Source: Zeus faber (Eukaryota; Chordata; Actinopteri; Zeiformes; Zeidae). Taken from it: 64,000 bases of DNA. A program made the translations under genes and the position numbers. Location of the stretch: the NCBI GenBank assembly GCA_960531495.1, contig OY482863.1, forward strand, positions 5,533,689 to 5,597,688, in the 5' to 3' direction. Positions 44,250-55,655 of this stretch are shown here, one piece after another. Below the pieces are notes generated by a model, which was given only the letters and a program-made list of their open reading frames with translations, was not told the DNA's origin and searched no databases. Within the stretch, counting starts at the first letter, position 1. Each line of letters starts with the position of its first letter.

Positions 44250-45470
44250 GACAAATCTTGATTTCTGCTGTGACACCACACCACAGGCTCTATAGACCAA
44301 CTCACATAGAACCTCAAACCTGCTGCTCTACAAACGTATTATTCACCTGTCTTCCTCCACAGCACCCCTCTATCTTTACCACTTTAACTCCTACCCCAAA
44401 AACAAACAACAAGAATCTCAAAACAATCTCCAAAAGGTATCCCTACCGGGTAGGTGTACCCAATGAAGTCACTGATTGTACACAGTTGGCATGAGTAGAT
44501 TATAAGCTTGTGTATTTCCTTTTCTCAAGCCAGGCCTTGGAAATGGCCATTGCGACATGCTTGAGATGCAAACGGTTGTGAGGTGGTATATTTTATGCTC
44601 CCTGAAGTTGTATATGTCATATTTTATACTGATGTAACATGTTATGATATGGCCTCTGGATCCTTTGAAACCCACATTATGGACCTCGCTTCTCTGTGGC
44701 AATGCAATATCTCCCCTGAAACGGACATCGTCGTACTGTAGGCGAGATTCGCGGCAATTTGGTCGACTGTACACCGCTCTGTCTAAATGAAAAATCCCTG
44801 GAAGTTTTCAGAAATTAAATAGACTTGTATTGCGCTTCTAATAATGAATGTTGAGTGTGAGATCACAGCTGATGGGTTGATGTGACCAGATCCTGACCCG
44901 TGTTGCCTCAGAAAAGGTTAGAGCAGTGAAGACATATGAGAGATGACTTTTCTGCCGTGATTCTGTCATTCTTGGCTATTTCAAGGGCTGATGGCATGGG
45001 TGGGAGGCTCCCATTCTAATGACGCAACCGACAGGTACAGAACACAACTGTTGGAGGCCGGGAACAGATTCTGTAGCTGGTTAATTAACGTGGGAGGACT
45101 GCTCAGCTGCCCGGCCTCTGATTGGAGTCAACAAACCTGGAGGAGGTTGGGGAAACATGGCGTTGGGTCCATGGCATATCTGCTTTAAGAGCTTGAACAG
45201 AGAACTCGATGCTCTCAGGGCATTGGGAACACACCAAGTGATGGGGCGCCGTGCCAGTTCCTACTGGTTAAAGGGTGTGGAATCGAACATCATAGTCACT
45301 CTCTAAATTGGAAAACTCGCAATTTCCGCCAAACAATTTGACAGCTCAAAGAACCGTTGCAATTATGCTGATATTTCTAATTCAGCCAGACTATTTCATC
45401 CAAGCTGGAAATGGGTTTTGCTTTCTCTGGTGGTTACTAAGCAGCCAAGCGAATACAGGATTGTAAAAAA
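44250..45470. other. unassigned DNA, possible conserved segment at 44520-44740
   Basis: No gene was recognised. 44520-44740 is repeat-free with regulatory-type AT words and may be conserved. The 101-codon minus frame across it has no domain. Confidence 0.3.
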
Positions 45471-45475
45471 AGTTT

Positions 45476-45510
45476 ATTTTAACTATACTATATTATAGTA
45501 TAGTTAAAAT
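45476..45510. repeat. perfect 17-bp AT-rich palindrome
   Basis: ATTTTAACTATACTATA, one T, then its exact complement. The half-word TTTTAACTATAC occurs again at 45545-45557. Confidence 0.85.
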
Positions 45511-45687
45511 ATATATAATAAAAAACTATATTATTTATTATATTATTTTAACTATACCCTGAACTTGGTGATGAAATAAATGTATTTTATTCTCCTCTTC
45601 AGCATATCTGGCACTTTTATTATTTGTCAACATTTAAAGAATAGCTTCGCTACTTTTCAACCCTGAGACACTTTGTTGGGCAGCAAC

Positions 45688-45723
45688 AATGACTCTGCTG
45701 ATGTTTCCATCAGCAGAGTCATT
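45688..45723. repeat. perfect 16-bp palindrome, 4-nt loop
   Basis: AATGACTCTGCTGATG, loop TTTC, CATCAGCAGAGTCATT. Non-AT-rich and perfect, so a stable hairpin is expected. Confidence 0.9.
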
Positions 45724-46179
45724 TGTCAGCGCACACGACAAAGCTGTCACTCAGCCTTCACCCGTCATTGGTATTTCTATTCCTCCAACCCTCCAATCAT
45801 CTCCCCAAGTACCTCCTTCCTCCTCCTTTCCAGGTCACCTTCTGTTGCGCCGTCCTTCTTTCTCCTGTTGTCTCTCTAGTCTACATCGATCCTTTTCTTA
45901 CTTTTCTCTTCCTTCCCCGTGGCAGTGTGGGGGCATGTGAGCAGCAGATGGCACGCTGGCAGGTGGCAAAGCCCCTGATTGGACAGATGGCAATGACGGT
46001 CTGACATTCAGCCCTTAAGGAGGCGTCGGCTCTGAAACCGCCCCGTCCCGTGAGGAGGATGGACAAGTGAAATGTTGCTTCCGAAATGCTGCTTTTTGGA
46101 TGCAGAATCTAGTTCTTCTAACATGTTTAGTATGTCCAAAAATACATACGCTCAAATAGTATGCTCAAAGGTAACAGGA

Positions 46180-46660
46180 TGATGGTAGCCACTTTCCACC
46201 AAGTTACAGGAACTGAATGAGGAACCCCTGAGGCCCGGAACTTTCTGAAATTGGAACCTTAGCTGTCCCTAAAAGAGTTTGTGGTTCGACACGCAATGAA
46301 ATGATTGCTTTGCCGGCTATCTATCGGTTACTGTATTTTGGATTCTTGCTTTCCTTTTGCTTTCAGAAAACAAAAGTATGAAGGGAAGTGGCGAGCGTTA
46401 AATCAGTTGGAAATTAAAAAAGAGGATTTGGGGTGCACTTTACAGAGCACATAACTTCACATAGCTTGTGTGACCAATCTGAATTATTCAGTGCTACAAA
46501 CTCGGCCCCAATGGTTCTCGGTTTCCCTGAAAATTGCATCTCACTTGCGGGGACTTTTTTTTAGGACCAGGAACTATCCAAATTCCCCCTGTGGAAAAAG
46601 GGGCCAAATTCCAAAGTACTCTAAACTAAGTTCATGGTTCCTGAAATGCCATTAGTTTAT
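46180..46660. mobile_element. possible short DNA transposon (GGAACT-rich ends)
   Basis: Near 46200-46265 the words AGGAACTGAATGAGG, CGGAACTTTCTG and GGAACCTTAG occur. Near 46560-46650 ACCAGGAACTATCC and ATGGTTCCTGAAATG occur. The two ends look loosely inverted, but neither a clear inverted repeat nor a target duplication could be fixed. Confidence 0.25.
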
Positions 46661-48536
<1,876 letters not shown>

Positions 48537-49345
48537 TTTTCTTCATCTACTTTATTCATCCCCGAAGGAAAATTGCAATGTCCCAGGAGCTCACAACATA
48601 TAAAATAATATAAATTTATAAATTATATAAACATATAAAAATGAAAAATGTCAATATCTTGAGAAAAAGTGCAAAATAAATCTTCTGGTTGAATCCATTT
48701 CCCGGAGAGTTCTTCAACCTACCTCATACCCTAACCTCTTCGGGGGGATTTATTTGGCTCCACCCATTGTTATTTCGGAGATGAGACAGAGACTCCCTTG
48801 GCGATGGACGGATGGCTGGATAGACCGCTCAGACATGGAACCAGAGGAGAAGGAGGCTGGCGGTGGTGCAGATGAGGCTGGCGGCGGTAAAGAGCGTCTA
48901 GGTGCCCTTGATGCCCTCAAAAGGGGGAACTCCCGCATATCCATGACAGCGACTGTGGGCTCCAAGGCTTGAAATCTGTTCTCCAGCCGGAGAGTCTACA
49001 GCATAGAGAGGCACAAGGAGCGCTCGCATAAGCGGCCACCACTCGCCGCCAGAGTCCAGGGCTCTGGGGTGGAGCAGGTCCGGGACTTCGGCCATGGCTC
49101 CTCTCAGGTGGTGAAGCATCAGGTGGACCCGACTCACCCACAGTGAGAATAAACAGGGAGAGTGGCGTCAAAGTCCGGTCCAATGACAGCCGAGAACTTG
49201 GAGCAGGAGATGTGCTTAGCCCTTAGAACTGGTAAACGAGGTGAGACGCACAAACAGTTCATCCTTCTTCTTCACATCCTCACGCAGGTTGTACTGGTCT
49301 TTAAAGACCGACATCTTGAGAATACTGTTGACTAGTCACAGACAG
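48537..49345 (-). mobile_element. retroelement 3' end with (TATC)n tail
   Basis: Read on minus, the sequence ends GGGGATGAATAAAGTAGATG and runs into the (TATC)n array, a layout typical of fish non-LTR retroelements whose 3' end abuts a tetranucleotide repeat (on plus: CTTTATTCATCCCCGAAGG). Upstream on minus, a GC-rich body to about 49345 is distinct from its surroundings. No reverse transcriptase motif was found and short open frames lack domains, so it is a 3' portion or a non-autonomous relative. Confidence 0.45.
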
Positions 49346-49539
49346 CTTTCACAGTAATACTCTAGACTCAATTATCACTATGTTTTTTTTGGAAATATAG
49401 GAAACCGAGAATTAAACTAGCAACACTACAGAAAAAAGACACAAAGACTGTGGAGGCCGAGCAGCCCCAGACTGCAGCTACAACTATCTAGCAAGCCATC
49501 TTCAATTTATAATTAAATAGTTACAACCAGAGCAACAAC

Positions 49540-50408
49540 TGGGCCATGGATGGCGAGACATTGAACAAACAGAATGTCAGGAGTTATTATCTGATCTACC
49601 ATTCCTTATTGAATCAATAAGGAAACATAATTTCTTTAAAATGACTCAGCCAGGTGGAGATTCCTTAAACTCCATGGTTAAACTCTACCTCCAAACAAAT
49701 TCACCCCAATCTGGCACAACCCAGATTTTCTGTTTAAAAACAGACCAATAATCGCCAGGTCTTGGAAGAAACAAGGAATTGCTCACCTGGAACACGTTTT
49801 GGAAAACAATTTGCTTATATCCTCCCTAACCTTAAACAAAGGTATAATTTCCTTCAATTCCTTCAACTACAGCTGTCTCTAAAAGGTAAAGTCAAACTGA
49901 CGAACAACATCCTACAATCACCTCCGATGACTGAACATTTTACTCATATCGGTCATTAAAAAAAAAAAAAAAAAAAAAAATCCCTTTTCAAGAGTAAGAA
50001 AAAGTTTTATTAAAAATAGATGACACTATCTTAACCTTACCATGGAATGGGAAAGATAGCTTTCTGTTTCCACTGATATCAACCTGTGGAAGCTTATTTG
50101 CAACAACTTTTTCCATTACCCGCAATTCCAAAATGCAACTCATCCAATTTGAGATTCTGCACAGAGTCCATATCACTGAACACAAAATGCTCAAAATGGG
50201 TTTTGTTGATAAGACGTTTGCTCTCACTGTTCCCTTAATACCAGAGATGACTACTTTCATGCCATCTGGCTCTGCCCACCTATCCAAACATTCTGGACCA
50301 ACATCACCAAGAAGCTTTCAACCCTTCTGGGTTGCAGCATTCCAGTCTCCCCGTCCGTATGTCTCCTCGGTGACCTCTACAGTGTTGATCCACGACTTAA
50401 CCCTCTAA
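49540..50408 (+). mobile_element. L1/Tx1-like LINE ORF2 C-terminal remnant
   Basis: In plus frames one can read DIEQTECQELLSDLPFLIES, then PQSGTTQIFCLKTDQ followed by a NKELLTWNTFW block, then NAKMQLIQFEILH-like sequence (here MQLIQFEILHRVHITEHKML), then HAIWLCPPIQTFWTNITKKL and LLGDLYSVDPRL. This order is that of the C-terminal, post-RT region of fish L1/Tx1-like elements. Several frameshifts and stops break it, and an A23 run (49958-49980) sits in the middle. No RT core is present. It is a dead 3' fragment of a LINE on the plus strand. Confidence 0.65.
49958..49980. repeat. poly(A) run, 23 A
   Basis: Homopolymer inside the L1-like remnant. L1-like coding is visible on both sides. Confidence 0.9.
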
Positions 50409-50924
50409 AGTCCAAGTTGAATTCAGAGAAGCCTTGTGATTTTGGTGGGGTCTGATATTTATCTAAATATAATTAATTAAACAGACTCTTACTCCAAAGT
50501 GGTTGATATATCTATATGAAGGAAAATCACAGCTACATTGATATGCCATCAATAGTTTGATCAGTATCATAATGCAGCTTTAAGATAGATCTAAAACACA
50601 CAAGATAAAAGATTCAAGATTCAAGATTTTTATTTGTCACATACATATACATACTTCCATACATATATGCAGTGAAATGTAATGCAACGCACCCGGTGAT
50701 AGCACACAATAAGTCCTAGGAAAAAGTACAAAAATAAAATAAAATAAAAAGTAGAAAATTCCTTTCTAATAGACCGACTAACTGACTCCTAAAACGTAAT
50801 ACAGTAAGTTGAATACTTATAGAATAAGATAAAAAATATATAGAATAAAATACAATAAAAAATAAATTGAAATAAAATGGAATAGGTTGAAGGAATATGG
50901 CTATGTATATACAGATATGTGCAT

Positions 50925-50975
50925 TTAAAGTGGCATGTGAATTAAAGTGGCATGTGAATTAAAGTGGCATGTGAA
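50925..50975. repeat. 17-bp tandem repeat in LINE 3' UTR, three units
   Basis: TTAAAGTGGCATGTGAA occurs three times here. The second LINE copy has two units (61529-61562). Confidence 0.9.
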
Positions 50976-51130
50976 TGTGAATAGTGTGAGGTAGTGTTTG
51001 GGATAATACAGCACAGTATACAACAGTACGGCGCAGCAATACGGCATCACGAACAACCCTGAACAGTGATACAGTATGCGGTACAGTATGCTACATACAG
51101 TACAGTAGGTAGTGGAGCCTAGTGCATGGC

Positions 51131-53473
51131 TCAGTTAGGACCCCTGGTGAGGTCAGCGTTGACAGTTCTGATGGCTTGAGGGAAGAAACTCCGTCTCAGT
51201 CTCTCTGTTCTCGCTGTGTGACTGCGGAGGCGCTTGCCTGACCGCAGCAGCTGAAACAGTCCGTTGTTGGGGTGATGAGGATCCTTCATGATCCTACGGG
51301 CTCTGCTACTACACCTCCTGGTGTATAACTCCTGCAAGGGGGGGAGGGTAGTTCCAGTGGTACCTTCAGCTGAACGCACCACCCTCTGCAGGGCCCGCCT
51401 CTCCTGGGCAGTACAGTTCCCAAACCAGGCAGTGATGTTGCCTGTCAGGATGCTCTCCACTGCTCCAGAGTAGAAGGACTTGAGGATCCTCACCGAGACC
51501 CGGAATTTCCTCAGCTGCCTGAGGTGGTAGAGACGCTGCCTCGCCTTTCTCACCAGAGTGTCTGTGTGAACAGTCCATGTTAAGTCCTCTGTGATGTGGA
51601 CTCCCAGATATCTGAAGCTGCTCACCCTATCGACAGAAGTCCCATTAATCCACAAGGGCGCGTGCGTCCTCGATTGTGATCCACGCCTAAAGTCCACAAT
51701 CAGCTCCTTGGTTTTGCTGACGTTCAGGTGTAGGCTGTTGTCCTGGCACCAGAGTGACAGGTCAGCCACCTCCTCGCGGTAGGCCTTCTCATCGCAGTCG
51801 GTGATCAGGCCCACGACCACGGTGTCGTCAGCAAACTTGATGATGGTGTTGGAGCTGGACCTGGCCACACAGTCATGTGTGTACAGGGAGTAAAGTAGGG
51901 GGCTGAGGACGCAGCCCTGGGGGGATCCTGTGTTCAGGGTGAGGGAGCTTGACATGTACTTCCCCACCTTGACCACCTGGGGGCGGCCTGTGAGGAAGTC
52001 CAGGATCCAGGTGCACAGCGGAGCATTCAATCCTAGCTCCATCAGCTTGACAGCCAGTCTGGTGGGAACTATGGTGTTGAAAGCTGAAGTGTAATCAATG
52101 AACAGCATTCTCACATAGGCCCCCTTCTGGCCATCCAGGTGCGTGAGCGTGGTGTGCAGTACCTGGGAGACCGCGTCATCCGTGGATCTGTTCTGCCGGT
52201 ACGCGAACTGCAACGGGTCCAAGGTGCGGGGGAGGGAGGCGCAGATGTAATCCTTAATCAGCCTCTCGAAACACTTCATGACCACCGAGGTGAGGGCCAC
52301 CGGACGGTAGTCATTCAGGCAGGTTGGAGAGGCGATCTTCGGGACAGGAACGACGGTGGACCTCTTGAAACAGGATGGGACCACTGATTCAGCCAGGGAG
52401 AAGTTGAATATTGTGGTGAACACCGGAGCTAGCTGGTTAGCACAGGTCTTCAGTACTCGCCCAGATATGCCGTCTGGGCCCGCAGCTTTCCTGGTGTTCA
52501 CCCGCATCAGAGCCCTCCTGACCTCGTGCACGGACACTGAGAGTGCGCGCTCATCCACAGCGGTGTAACTCCAATTAGCCGGCGAGCTAGCGGTGCTGCT
52601 GCCAGACTCGAACCGCGCATAAAAGGAGTTCAGTTGGTTGGCCAGGGAGGCGTCCACACTCGTGGCTGGGGAGGAGCTGCTCTTGTAGTTAGTTATTGTT
52701 CGCAGCCCCTCCCACAAGCGTCTTCTGTCCCCCCGCTCCATCTGCAGCTCCACGGTGTCTCTGTGCGTCCGTTTAGCGTCCCTCACCGCCCTCCGCAGAT
52801 TGTACGACGCCGCTTTGTAGTTGTCCATGTTGCCAGATACAAGTCCGTCGTTGTAAGCGGCCGTGCGCGCATTCAGAGCGCAGCGGATGGATTTATCAAC
52901 CCATGGTTTCTGGTTTGGAAATATCCGAACTTTCACCGTGGGAACGATTTCATCCGCGAGCGTAGCCACGAAACTTACTACAACCTCCGTAAACTCGCTG
53001 ACGTCACTTGAACTCGCTTGGAACATGTCCCAGTCTACGTCAGTCAGAGCGTCCTGAAGCGCAGCCTCTGATTGGTCCGTCCACCGCTTCACTTCCCTCG
53101 TCATCACCAGATCCCGCGCGATCAGAGGCCTGTAAACAGGAAGCAGCGAGATCGCGGCGTGATCTGATTTCCCGAAAGCAGGAAGCGACACAGGCTTGTA
53201 TCCGTTCTTGTAAGGAGTGTAACAATGGTCCAGAGTTCTGTCTCCCCTGGTGGCACACATGATGTGTTGGTGGAAATTCGGCAGAACTTTTTCCAGGTTG
53301 GCCCTGTTAATGTCCCCAGTCACCACCACAGCCGCGTCGGGATGTCTGTTCTGAAATCCGCACAACACATCGTACAGAACCGACAGAGCTGCGTCGGTGT
53401 CCGCTTGCGGTGGGATATAAATGATGTAATGATGACCGTGCTGAATTCCCGGGGGAGATAAAATGGAGGGCAT
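51131..53473 (-). CDS. LINE reverse transcriptase (with C-terminal part of APE endonuclease)
   Basis: A 780-codon open frame, stop at 51131. Residues from about 17 continue the endonuclease: VTGDIN (Asp54, Asn56), a DRTLDH block (Asp82) and SDHAAISL (Asp104-His105), the catalytic C-terminal APE motifs. RT follows from about residue 325: RKAAGPDGISGRVLKTCANQ, motif A MLFIDYTSAFNTI, motif B TGSPQGCVLSPLLYSLYTHD, and motif C FADD at residues 547-550 (51824-51835), the polymerase Asp pair. Then a thumb-like region and a Cys/Arg-rich C-terminus (RRCSSRARRIMKDPHHPNNG). The annotated first Met is out of the element's natural context: translation should enter from the upstream frame (54057), which is separated by one missing base near 53422/53423. 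Otherwise the domain is uninterrupted. Confidence 0.88.
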   Translation of the reverse strand: MPSILSPPGIQHGHHYIIYIPPQADTDAALSVLYDVLCGFQNRHPDAAVVVTGDINRANLEKVLPNFHQHIMCATRGDRTLDHCYTPYKNGYKPVSLPAFGKSDHAAISLLPVYRPLIARDLVMTREVKRWTDQSEAALQDALTDVDWDMFQASSSDVSEFTEVVVSFVATLADEIVPTVKVRIFPNQKPWVDKSIRCALNARTAAYNDGLVSGNMDNYKAASYNLRRAVRDAKRTHRDTVELQMERGDRRRLWEGLRTITNYKSSSSPATSVDASLANQLNSFYARFESGSSTASSPANWSYTAVDERALSVSVHEVRRALMRVNTRKAAGPDGISGRVLKTCANQLAPVFTTIFNFSLAESVVPSCFKRSTVVPVPKIASPTCLNDYRPVALTSVVMKCFERLIKDYICASLPRTLDPLQFAYRQNRSTDDAVSQVLHTTLTHLDGQKGAYVRMLFIDYTSAFNTIVPTRLAVKLMELGLNAPLCTWILDFLTGRPQVVKVGKYMSSSLTLNTGSPQGCVLSPLLYSLYTHDCVARSSSNTIIKFADDTVVVGLITDCDEKAYREEVADLSLWCQDNSLHLNVSKTKELIVDFRRGSQSRTHAPLWINGTSVDRVSSFRYLGVHITEDLTWTVHTDTLVRKARQRLYHLRQLRKFRVSVRILKSFYSGAVESILTGNITAWFGNCTAQERRALQRVVRSAEGTTGTTLPPLQELYTRRCSSRARRIMKDPHHPNNGLFQLLRSGKRLRSHTARTERLRRSFFPQAIRTVNADLTRGPN

Positions 53474-54057
53474 AGTATGGTCAGCTGTTCCAGGTTCGGC
53501 GAGCAGGAGTGGGAGAGGAATTTGGTGTTGTTGGCGTTACACCAGCGGTTGTTTACCATTAGGCAGACGCCTCCACCTTTGGATTTCCCCGACTCTCCCG
53601 TTCTGTCGCCGCGGAACACGGAGAAGGCCTCGGCTGGACGTATGGCTTCATCCGGCACCAGTGGGGTCAGCCATGTTTCCGTCAGGCAGAGGACGCAACA
53701 GTTCCTCGTGTCACGCTGGAATTGAATCCTCGCTCGAAGTTCATCCATCTTGTTCTCCAGGGACTGGACGTTAGCAAGAAGGATGCTTGGCAGAGGTGGA
53801 CGGAAAGGTTGCGTCCTCATTCTGACCCGAATGCCGCCTCGTTTACCTCGGTGCTTCCTCCGTGGGCCCGCTCGTGGAACAGCGACTCCATTTTTGTTGT
53901 TGTAGTTGTTGTTGCGAGTGTTCCCGCGTAGGATTTCCGCCGGCCACTCTGCTCCCTCGGATAAAAAGTCCCAAAGTTGTTCGTTTAGGGAAATTTTTAT
54001 ATCCATGAATGCATCGCGGCCGTATGAGTTAATTGTTGATGTTTTCCTGGCGAACAT
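53320..54057 (-). CDS. LINE APE endonuclease N-terminal part (frameshifted)
   Basis: Start at 54057 (A at -3). Residues 61-83 are Arg/Lys-rich. From residue 91, SILLANVQSLENKMDELRAR begins the APE-type endonuclease, with Asn96; CVLCLTETWLTP follows with catalytic Glu127, then SKGGGVCLMVNNRWC. The homologous reading continues to Thr211 (about 53428). After that this frame becomes meaningless and the continuation lies in the frame of the 780-codon RT, consistent with one lost base between 53422 and 53423. The two frames overlap at 53320-53473. No separate ORF1 was seen upstream. Confidence 0.85.
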   Translation of the reverse strand: MFARKTSTINSYGRDAFMDIKISLNEQLWDFLSEGAEWPAEILRGNTRNNNYNNKNGVAVPRAGPRRKHRGKRGGIRVRMRTQPFRPPLPSILLANVQSLENKMDELRARIQFQRDTRNCCVLCLTETWLTPLVPDEAIRPAEAFSVFRGDRTGESGKSKGGGVCLMVNNRWCNANNTKFLSHSCSPNLEQLTILCPPFYLPREFSTVIITSFISHRKRTPTQLCRFCTMCCADFRTDIPTRLWW

Positions 54058-54150
54058 TGTGATAAAAAAAGGAAAAAAATACTAAAGAGTAAGAAAGTAA
54101 CCGGAGCGCCGGCGCAGGCGACCGCTAGGGGCGGCGCCACTATCGCCAAT

Positions 54151-54880
54151 ACCGCCAAGATATAAAGAATATGTTTTTGTACTTTGTGTTGCCGGCAGAA
54201 ATGTTGTCATAGCACACACTAGATATTAGTTTGTGCTATATTGATGAACTGTTTTGTCAATACAAAAGCTGTTCATCAAGGTCTTGGGTATATAATGAAG
54301 TCAAAATAGTTGATTAAATCTGATATTTAAATAGGTAAAAACAAGGTTTTATCACAACTGATCACAACTTTATTTTAGTTGACCCAAGGTGCGAAATGAG
54401 CCATTAACTAATGACCTTAAATTCATGACCTCCCGCTGGGGGCCATTAGAGGTGTGGATCTGCAGCAGGCGGGGCCCCCTCTCTGTCAGAGTCTCAGACA
54501 AAGTAATGAGGCTGTAGGCGAGTGGGAGTGGGACAATGCAAGAAATGTAAGAAATCTTTATAGTTTAGAAAGATTTACTGAAAACATCACACAAACAAAA
54601 CACAAATACTCCAAAAATGGTTTTAGGTGATAAGTGAGAAGAGCAACTCTAGAACCAACAATCACGTCCTAGTCAAATTAAATTTGAATTCATGAACTAA
54701 TACTGTATATAGAGGTCTTGGCCTGCTAGCTGGTGTAGGTGCAATTTGATTTTCTGTGGCAGAGTACATGCATCACACCAGGCAGGGGAATGCCACATAT
54801 TACATAAAGCTCACCAGCTTATAGACTGCATGCAAAAACAAAAACAAAACAAAGCAAAACAAAACAAAACAAAACAAAAC

Positions 54881-54933
<53 letters not shown>

Positions 54934-55074
54934 CACAGTACACTTTGTGTGCGTGCATGCTTGCATGCAGGGCTGTGTGATGAGTAGTGCAGTAGTTCAT
55001 GGGTAGGTGTGCTTGTGGTTAGTGCATGTTGCATGCTGCTTCTGCTTGCTACTCTGCTTTCAGCTACTGCCACC
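54151..55074. other. non-coding stretch, possible conserved segment at 54380-54520
   Basis: 54380-54520 (GAGCCATTAACTAATGACCT, then CCCGCTGGGGGCCATTAGAG and GCAGCAGGCGGGGCCCC) is repeat-free, with homeodomain-type words, and looks like a possible conserved element. A microsatellite follows at 54833-54932. No gene. Confidence 0.3.
54833..54932. repeat. compound (AAAAC)n-(AC)n microsatellite
   Basis: About nine AAAAC units followed by about 25 AC units. Confidence 0.95.
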
Positions 55075-55655
55075 AGCTAGCCCTCCTTGTGGGGGGTGAA
55101 AAGAGGAGCCGAGTGCGTAAGTCTCCCCCTGTTGGTACAAAGCCTCTCCATCGCCAAAACCTCTGCAGTGCCTCCTTGCGGCCACACACTGATACTGGGA
55201 CGTTGAGGTCCCAGGCTAAACTGCAGGGATCTCGGAGCAGCAGTGGGCCCCAGTGGCACGGTGCGCAGGCCCACCGGCATGTGGACACGCCCTGGCGCCT
55301 GCCAACCACTGTCCCAGCTATGGGCAAATAGCATGGGCAGGTGGGGCTCATAGCCTTGGATGGCAACCCACCTAGGAAAAGGACACTCTGAACTAAAACC
55401 AGGACTATGAGGAGTTGTGCCCCACAGTCCTTAATCAGCATTGTAAAGCCTACCATGGAGTAGAAAGTCATCCCAAACCCTATACTTCCAGCGGCGGGAG
55501 TCTGCATGAGCATCGCAGCGGACGGTGGTGCTGGTCCTCCTCCCGGAGGACAGCATGATGGCAGGACCTCAAACCCTGGGAATGTCCCAGGGAGGGTCCT
55601 GTCCGATCACAGCACCCCGTCCAATGCACTCATGCATTGCAGGAGGCCATTTATA

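Larger units (their letters stand above)
50611..54150 (-). mobile_element. near full-length L2/Rex1-type LINE, copy 1
   Basis: A minus-strand non-LTR retrotransposon of about 3.5 kb. From 5' (about 54150) to 3': a short GC-rich leader, an APE endonuclease plus reverse transcriptase reading frame (54057-51131), a ~500-bp AT-rich 3' UTR, and a terminal repeat of the heptamer TCTTGAA (GATTCAAGATTCAAG on plus at 50611-50625). The 3' tail built of short tandem units rather than poly(A) is typical of the CR1/L2/Rex1 group. CAAGATA occurs next to both ends and could be a target duplication, but it is weak. A single-base deletion separates the endonuclease frame from the RT frame. A second, truncated copy lies at 61203-63272. 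Confidence 0.85.

Noticed and set aside
54819-55073. Val/Cys-rich minus frames over the CA microsatellite
   Set aside because: Direct translation of (GT)n. No coding evidence.
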